Assembly (NCBI GenBank): GCA_002327305.1
Contig: DCUZ01000107.1
Location: forward strand, 1 to 6,716
Source: Holophagales bacterium UBA2201
GTDB taxonomy: Bacteria > Acidobacteriota > Thermoanaerobaculia > UBA2201
DNA: 6,716 nucleotides
Direction of reading: 5' to 3'
The position numbers and the translations under genes are program-made. How positions within the stretch are numbered: the stretch's first letter is position 1; every line of letters starts with the position of its first letter. A model generated the notes under the pieces. The model saw nothing but the letters and a program-made list of their open reading frames with translations, did no database searches and had not been told where the DNA came from. Of this stretch, positions 4,921 to 6,716 are shown piece after piece.

Positions 4921-5815
4921 GGTAGGGTGCGACGAAGATCTTTTCGGCCATGCCTCCACCCAGCACCAGGCGGGCGTCCTCCACCTTGATCTGCAGCGCC
5001 CCTCCCGATCCGCCCGGCTCCAGCACCTCGATGGCTTGGCCGGGAGTGAGGCGGAGGCTCTCGGCCTCCTGGATGAACTGCCGTCCGCCCAGGAGGTATT
5101 CGATGTGATAGAGGCCCCGGGCCGCCCCGGCCAAAGGGATGAGGTCGCGTCTGCGGGCCTTGACCGCCTCCGCCTCCCCCCTGCGCAGGGTGAGGTGAAC
5201 GCCGTTGAGGACCAGTTCGAGGGGATCGCCCAGAGGGGCGGTCTTCTCCACCCGCACCTCCGCGCCCGGGACGATCCCCATGTCGAGCAGGCGGCGCTTG
5301 AGGGCCCGCTCCCCTCCCACCTCGGCCACCCTGGCGAATTCGCCCACCTTGAAGGCCGAAAGGGGCAGGGCCTCGGGGCTGACCTTGGACTGCAGATATC
5401 GGTGGATGGCCGGAAGGTCCCCCTGGTCCCGTATGAACTCAGCGAAGTGGATGAGGCGGTGGAGCCCCTCTTCCGAAATGTAGTGCTCCAGGGCGCAGGA
5501 GTCCCTTTCCGCCTGCTCGTCGGTGAGTTTGAGGATGTCGCCGAGGAATTCGCGGAGGACCGCGTGCCGGTTCACCATGTGCATGGCCCCCAGCGTCCCC
5601 TTGTGGGTCAGCTCCACGTGGCCGTAGTGCTGGTGAATGACCAATCCCTTTCCCGCAAGGGTCTTGAGCCCCGAAACCACGGTCCCGTTCTTGAGCCCCA
5701 GCGACGCGGCCAGGTCCTTGACCCGCACCACCCTACCCGCACGCGCGATCCGCCAGATGGCTTTCAGGTAATTTTCGAGGTTGGGGTGGATCTCAATATT
5801 TGGCTTTCCGAACAT
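4907..5815 (-). CDS. DtxR/IdeR-type metal-dependent regulator fused to two FeoA-like domains
   Basis: The 302-residue product combines an iron-responsive repressor with FeoA modules. Residues 12-73 form the winged helix (RVKDLAASLGLKNGTVVSGL, wing ending ELTHKG). Residues 74-145 are the dimerisation and metal domain with RHAVLREFL (83-91) and DSCALEHYISEE (105-116). Cys107, Glu110 and His111 align with the primary-site ligands Cys102, Glu105 and His106 of DtxR; the Cys suggests an iron-type rather than an MntR-type sensor. Residues 152-218 are a clear FeoA domain (LKRRLLDMGIVPGAEV, APLGDPLELVLNG, LTLRRGEAEAV). Residues 233-295 form a second, more divergent FeoA/SH3-like fold (LRLTPGQAIEVLEPGG, ARLVLGGGMAEKIFV). 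No separate feoA gene is present, so this protein probably supplies both control and FeoA function for the overlapping FeoB. The start ATG has GAGGGA 6 bases upstream. DtxR-FeoA fusions are known; the tandem second FeoA is less usual. Confidence 0.9.
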   Translation of the reverse strand: MFGKPNIEIHPNLENYLKAIWRIARAGRVVRVKDLAASLGLKNGTVVSGLKTLAGKGLVIHQHYGHVELTHKGTLGAMHMVNRHAVLREFLGDILKLTDEQAERDSCALEHYISEEGLHRLIHFAEFIRDQGDLPAIHRYLQSKVSPEALPLSAFKVGEFARVAEVGGERALKRRLLDMGIVPGAEVRVEKTAPLGDPLELVLNGVHLTLRRGEAEAVKARRRDLIPLAGAARGLYHIEYLLGGRQFIQEAESLRLTPGQAIEVLEPGGSGGALQIKVEDARLVLGGGMAEKIFVAPYHDGV

Positions 5816-5828
5816 TTTTGTCCCTCAA

Positions 5829-5849
5829 TGAATAATACTCTATTTATCA
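5829..5849 (-). promoter_or_regulatory. Candidate metalloregulator operator (imperfect AT-rich inverted repeat)
   Basis: On the leftward strand the half-sites TGATAAATA and TATTATTCA flank GAG and match as an inverted repeat at 7 of 9 positions. The repeat covers the putative -10 element of the regulator gene and lies 13 bases before its ATG. Length (21 bases), symmetry and place are as expected for a DtxR-family operator, although it does not match the actinobacterial iron-box consensus. Self-regulation of the regulator-feoB unit is inferred. Confidence 0.4.
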
Positions 5850-5860
5850 ACCTTCCGCAA
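5832..5860 (-). promoter_or_regulatory. Candidate promoter of the regulator-feoB operon
   Basis: On the leftward strand -35 TTGCGG (complement at 5855-5860) and -10 TATTAT (complement at 5832-5837, 5 of 6 to consensus) are separated by 17 bases. The -10 lies in the 31-base gap and the -35 in the last codons of the DUF4416 gene. A short leader with GAGGGA as ribosome binding site would follow. Read-through from the DUF4416 gene is the alternative. Confidence 0.4.
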
Positions 5861-6479
5861 CCGAAGGATAATCCTTGGGGCAGAGGCGCCTCCAGGCCCG
5901 GAATAGTGCCCGATGGTCGTCCCGCCGGAAATCGGGATAGGTCCAGGGGAGGATCTGAGGGTCCCCTTTGACGAAAGTGTATTCCAGATGGGCATAAACC
6001 CCCTGGCCGAGGTAGATCCGGTGGGCGAAGTTCTTGAAGGTGGCGATGACGACCTGATGGCGGTTCATGTACCCCGGGTCGAGATTGAGCGTCCTTCGCC
6101 CCCCCTCCGCGAAGCGCCGCTCCAGGTCTGCCGCCTGGACTTTTCGGTCGACAAGGCCCGCCGGATCGACCATGGAGCGTTCATATAATATATAGGTTCG
6201 GAGCAACCCCTGCCCCATCTCGGATTCATAAAAAGCGCTTTCCCCAAAGGGGAAGTCATCGGAGCGCTCCAAAACGGGCCCCCAGAACGCCCGGGTTTCG
6301 TTGACGCAGTCCTCCAAAAGGTCCCGGTTTTTCCAGAGGAACCCGCAAAAGAAGAGGCACGGATGGGGGGGATGGGCATGGCTCAAACTATGCATCTCCT
6401 TGATATTATTGGTTTTAATAAATTCTACGCACGCCTTCCCGGCGGGAAGGTACAATCTTTGACCGTCAGCGCCCCCCAT
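5847..6479 (-). CDS. DUF4416 family protein
   Basis: The 210-residue product matches, from memory, the DUF4416 family, whose role is unknown. The recognisable pattern is FFCGFLWKN (43-51), FWGPVLERSDDFPF (65-78), FYESEMGQGLLRTY (83-96), NLDPGY (132-137), HRIYLGQGVYAHLEYTF (153-169) and PWTYPDFR (178-185). It has no signal peptide or membrane segment and is probably cytoplasmic. The ATG at 6479 has an excellent ribosome binding site (GGGAGGAG, 4 bases from ATG), but the first 28 residues are not typical of the family and part of them is AT-rich. The family usually has about 180 residues, which would fit a start near 6395 (ATG, AAGGAG directly adjacent) or TTG at 6386 (AAGGAG 9 bases away). The gene is 31 bases upstream of the Feo regulator on the same strand, so it may be in the same transcript; any role in iron handling is only a neighbourhood guess. 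Confidence 0.85.
   Translation of the reverse strand: MGGADGQRLYLPAGKACVEFIKTNNIKEMHSLSHAHPPHPCLFFCGFLWKNRDLLEDCVNETRAFWGPVLERSDDFPFGESAFYESEMGQGLLRTYILYERSMVDPAGLVDRKVQAADLERRFAEGGRRTLNLDPGYMNRHQVVIATFKNFAHRIYLGQGVYAHLEYTFVKGDPQILPWTYPDFRRDDHRALFRAWRRLCPKDYPSVAEG
6434..6450. repeat. GC-rich hairpin within the 5' end of the DUF4416 gene
   Basis: CCTTCCC and GGGAAGG form a perfect 7-bp stem with a 3-base loop. It lies between the distal start (6479) and the proximal start candidates (6395, 6386) of the DUF4416 gene. If the proximal start is used, this is a leader hairpin upstream of it. No strong T run follows on either strand, so a terminator is unlikely. Confidence 0.45.
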
Positions 6480-6514
6480 GATACTCCTCCCGCGCAGCCG
6501 GACGCAACATCCCC

Positions 6515-6542
6515 TTGCAATGCAGGAAGGATATGATATAAT
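6515..6542 (+). promoter_or_regulatory. Candidate promoter of the tRNA-Thr gene
   Basis: TTGCAA (6515-6520) and a perfect TATAAT (6537-6542) are spaced by 16 bases. Transcription would start near 6549, about 80 bases upstream of the tRNA. No other sigma-70-like pair with a consensus -10 is visible closer to the tRNA. Confidence 0.5.
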
Positions 6543-6555
6543 AACGCGCTGTTAA
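6528..6555 (-). promoter_or_regulatory. Candidate divergent promoter of the DUF4416 gene
   Basis: On the leftward strand TTAACA (complement 6550-6555, 5 of 6) and TATCCT (complement 6528-6533, 4 of 6) are 16 bases apart. The leader to the ATG at 6479 would be about 40 bases. The site overlaps the rightward tRNA promoter candidate almost completely. Confidence 0.3.
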
Positions 6556-6630
6556 TTTTTAGGTACTTTTCCCTGTTCGGGGAACGATATGGGAGATGTA
6601 TCTAAAGTTCTGTTCTTTTTCAAGAGGTTC

Positions 6631-6706
6631 GCTGGTGTAGCTCAGTCGGCAGAGCAGCTGATTTGTAATCAGCCGGTCGCGGGGTCGATTCCTGTCTCTG
6701 GCTCCA
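6631..6706 (+). tRNA. tRNA-Thr (anticodon TGT), with CCA encoded
   Basis: The 76 bases fold as a cloverleaf: acceptor GCTGGTG/CTCTGGC, D-stem GCTC/GAGC with GG in the loop, anticodon stem GCTGA/TCAGC with loop TTTGTAA, 5-base variable loop, T-stem GCGGG/CCTGT, discriminator T73 and encoded CCA. Anticodon TGT reads ACA (Thr). Oddities: the T-loop is GTCGATT, so the near-universal T54 is G; the acceptor stem has a T6-T67 mismatch and two G-T pairs; and the T-stem has two more G-T pairs. It could be a functional unusual tRNA, a decaying copy, or carry a sequencing error at the G run 6680-6684. Confidence 0.9.
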
Positions 6707-6716
6707 TCGCAGCAAG

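Noticed and set aside
3097..4989. Long + strand ORF (630 codons) opposite feoB
   Set aside because: Antisense shadow of feoB; Gly, Glu and His-rich translation with no domain pattern and no ribosome binding site.
4736..5971. Long + strand ORF opposite the Feo regulator
   Set aside because: Antisense shadow; it crosses the intergenic gap and two real genes on the other strand.

Overview
The window is GC-rich bacterial chromosome. Two genes on the + strand at the left edge converge on a block of five tightly packed genes on the - strand, and a tRNA gene on the + strand closes the right edge. The lineage cannot be fixed from the sequence. A split methylmalonyl-CoA mutase, a DUF4416 protein, a secreted-protein tail of a type I associate with Acidobacteriota/Aminicenantota-like genomes, and several families of small palindromic or heptameric repeats suggest a free-living, possibly anaerobic, GC-rich bacterium of the acidobacterial, deltaproteobacterial or candidate-phylum kind. 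That placement is inference.

Layout. Positions 1-218 hold the C-terminal end of an exported protein. From 220 starts a small gene with a signal peptide. It is cut short by a 21-base palindrome at 340-360, and a broken remnant of coding sequence appears to continue to 533. A strong intrinsic terminator (560-588) ends this rightward unit. The convergent junction (596-701) holds three hairpins spaced exactly 39 bases apart, with alternating orientation and complementary loops.

The leftward block, in transcription order from right to left, has five genes: a DUF4416 protein (5847-6479); an iron-dependent DtxR-type regulator fused to two FeoA-like domains (4907-5815); the ferrous iron transporter FeoB (2899-4920, start overlapping the regulator's end by 14 bases); a 175-base gap with two heptamer-repeat tracts and a candidate promoter; the large subunit of methylmalonyl-CoA mutase (1083-2723); and an unrecognised 136-residue protein (701-1111) that overlaps the mutase end.

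How they work together. The regulator-FeoA-FeoA fusion and FeoB form a compact Feo iron-uptake module in which the iron sensor, the FeoA accessory domains and the transporter are translationally coupled. An AT-rich imperfect inverted repeat overlaps the likely promoter of the regulator gene and is a good candidate for its own operator. The mutase interconverts succinyl-CoA and methylmalonyl-CoA, but it lacks its B12-binding part, which must be encoded elsewhere. At the right edge a tRNA-Thr(TGT) gene diverges from the block; its T-loop and acceptor stem carry unusual bases. I found no CRISPR array, transposase, phage or defence gene. The most novel-looking items are the three-domain Feo regulator with its operator and the phased hairpin array.
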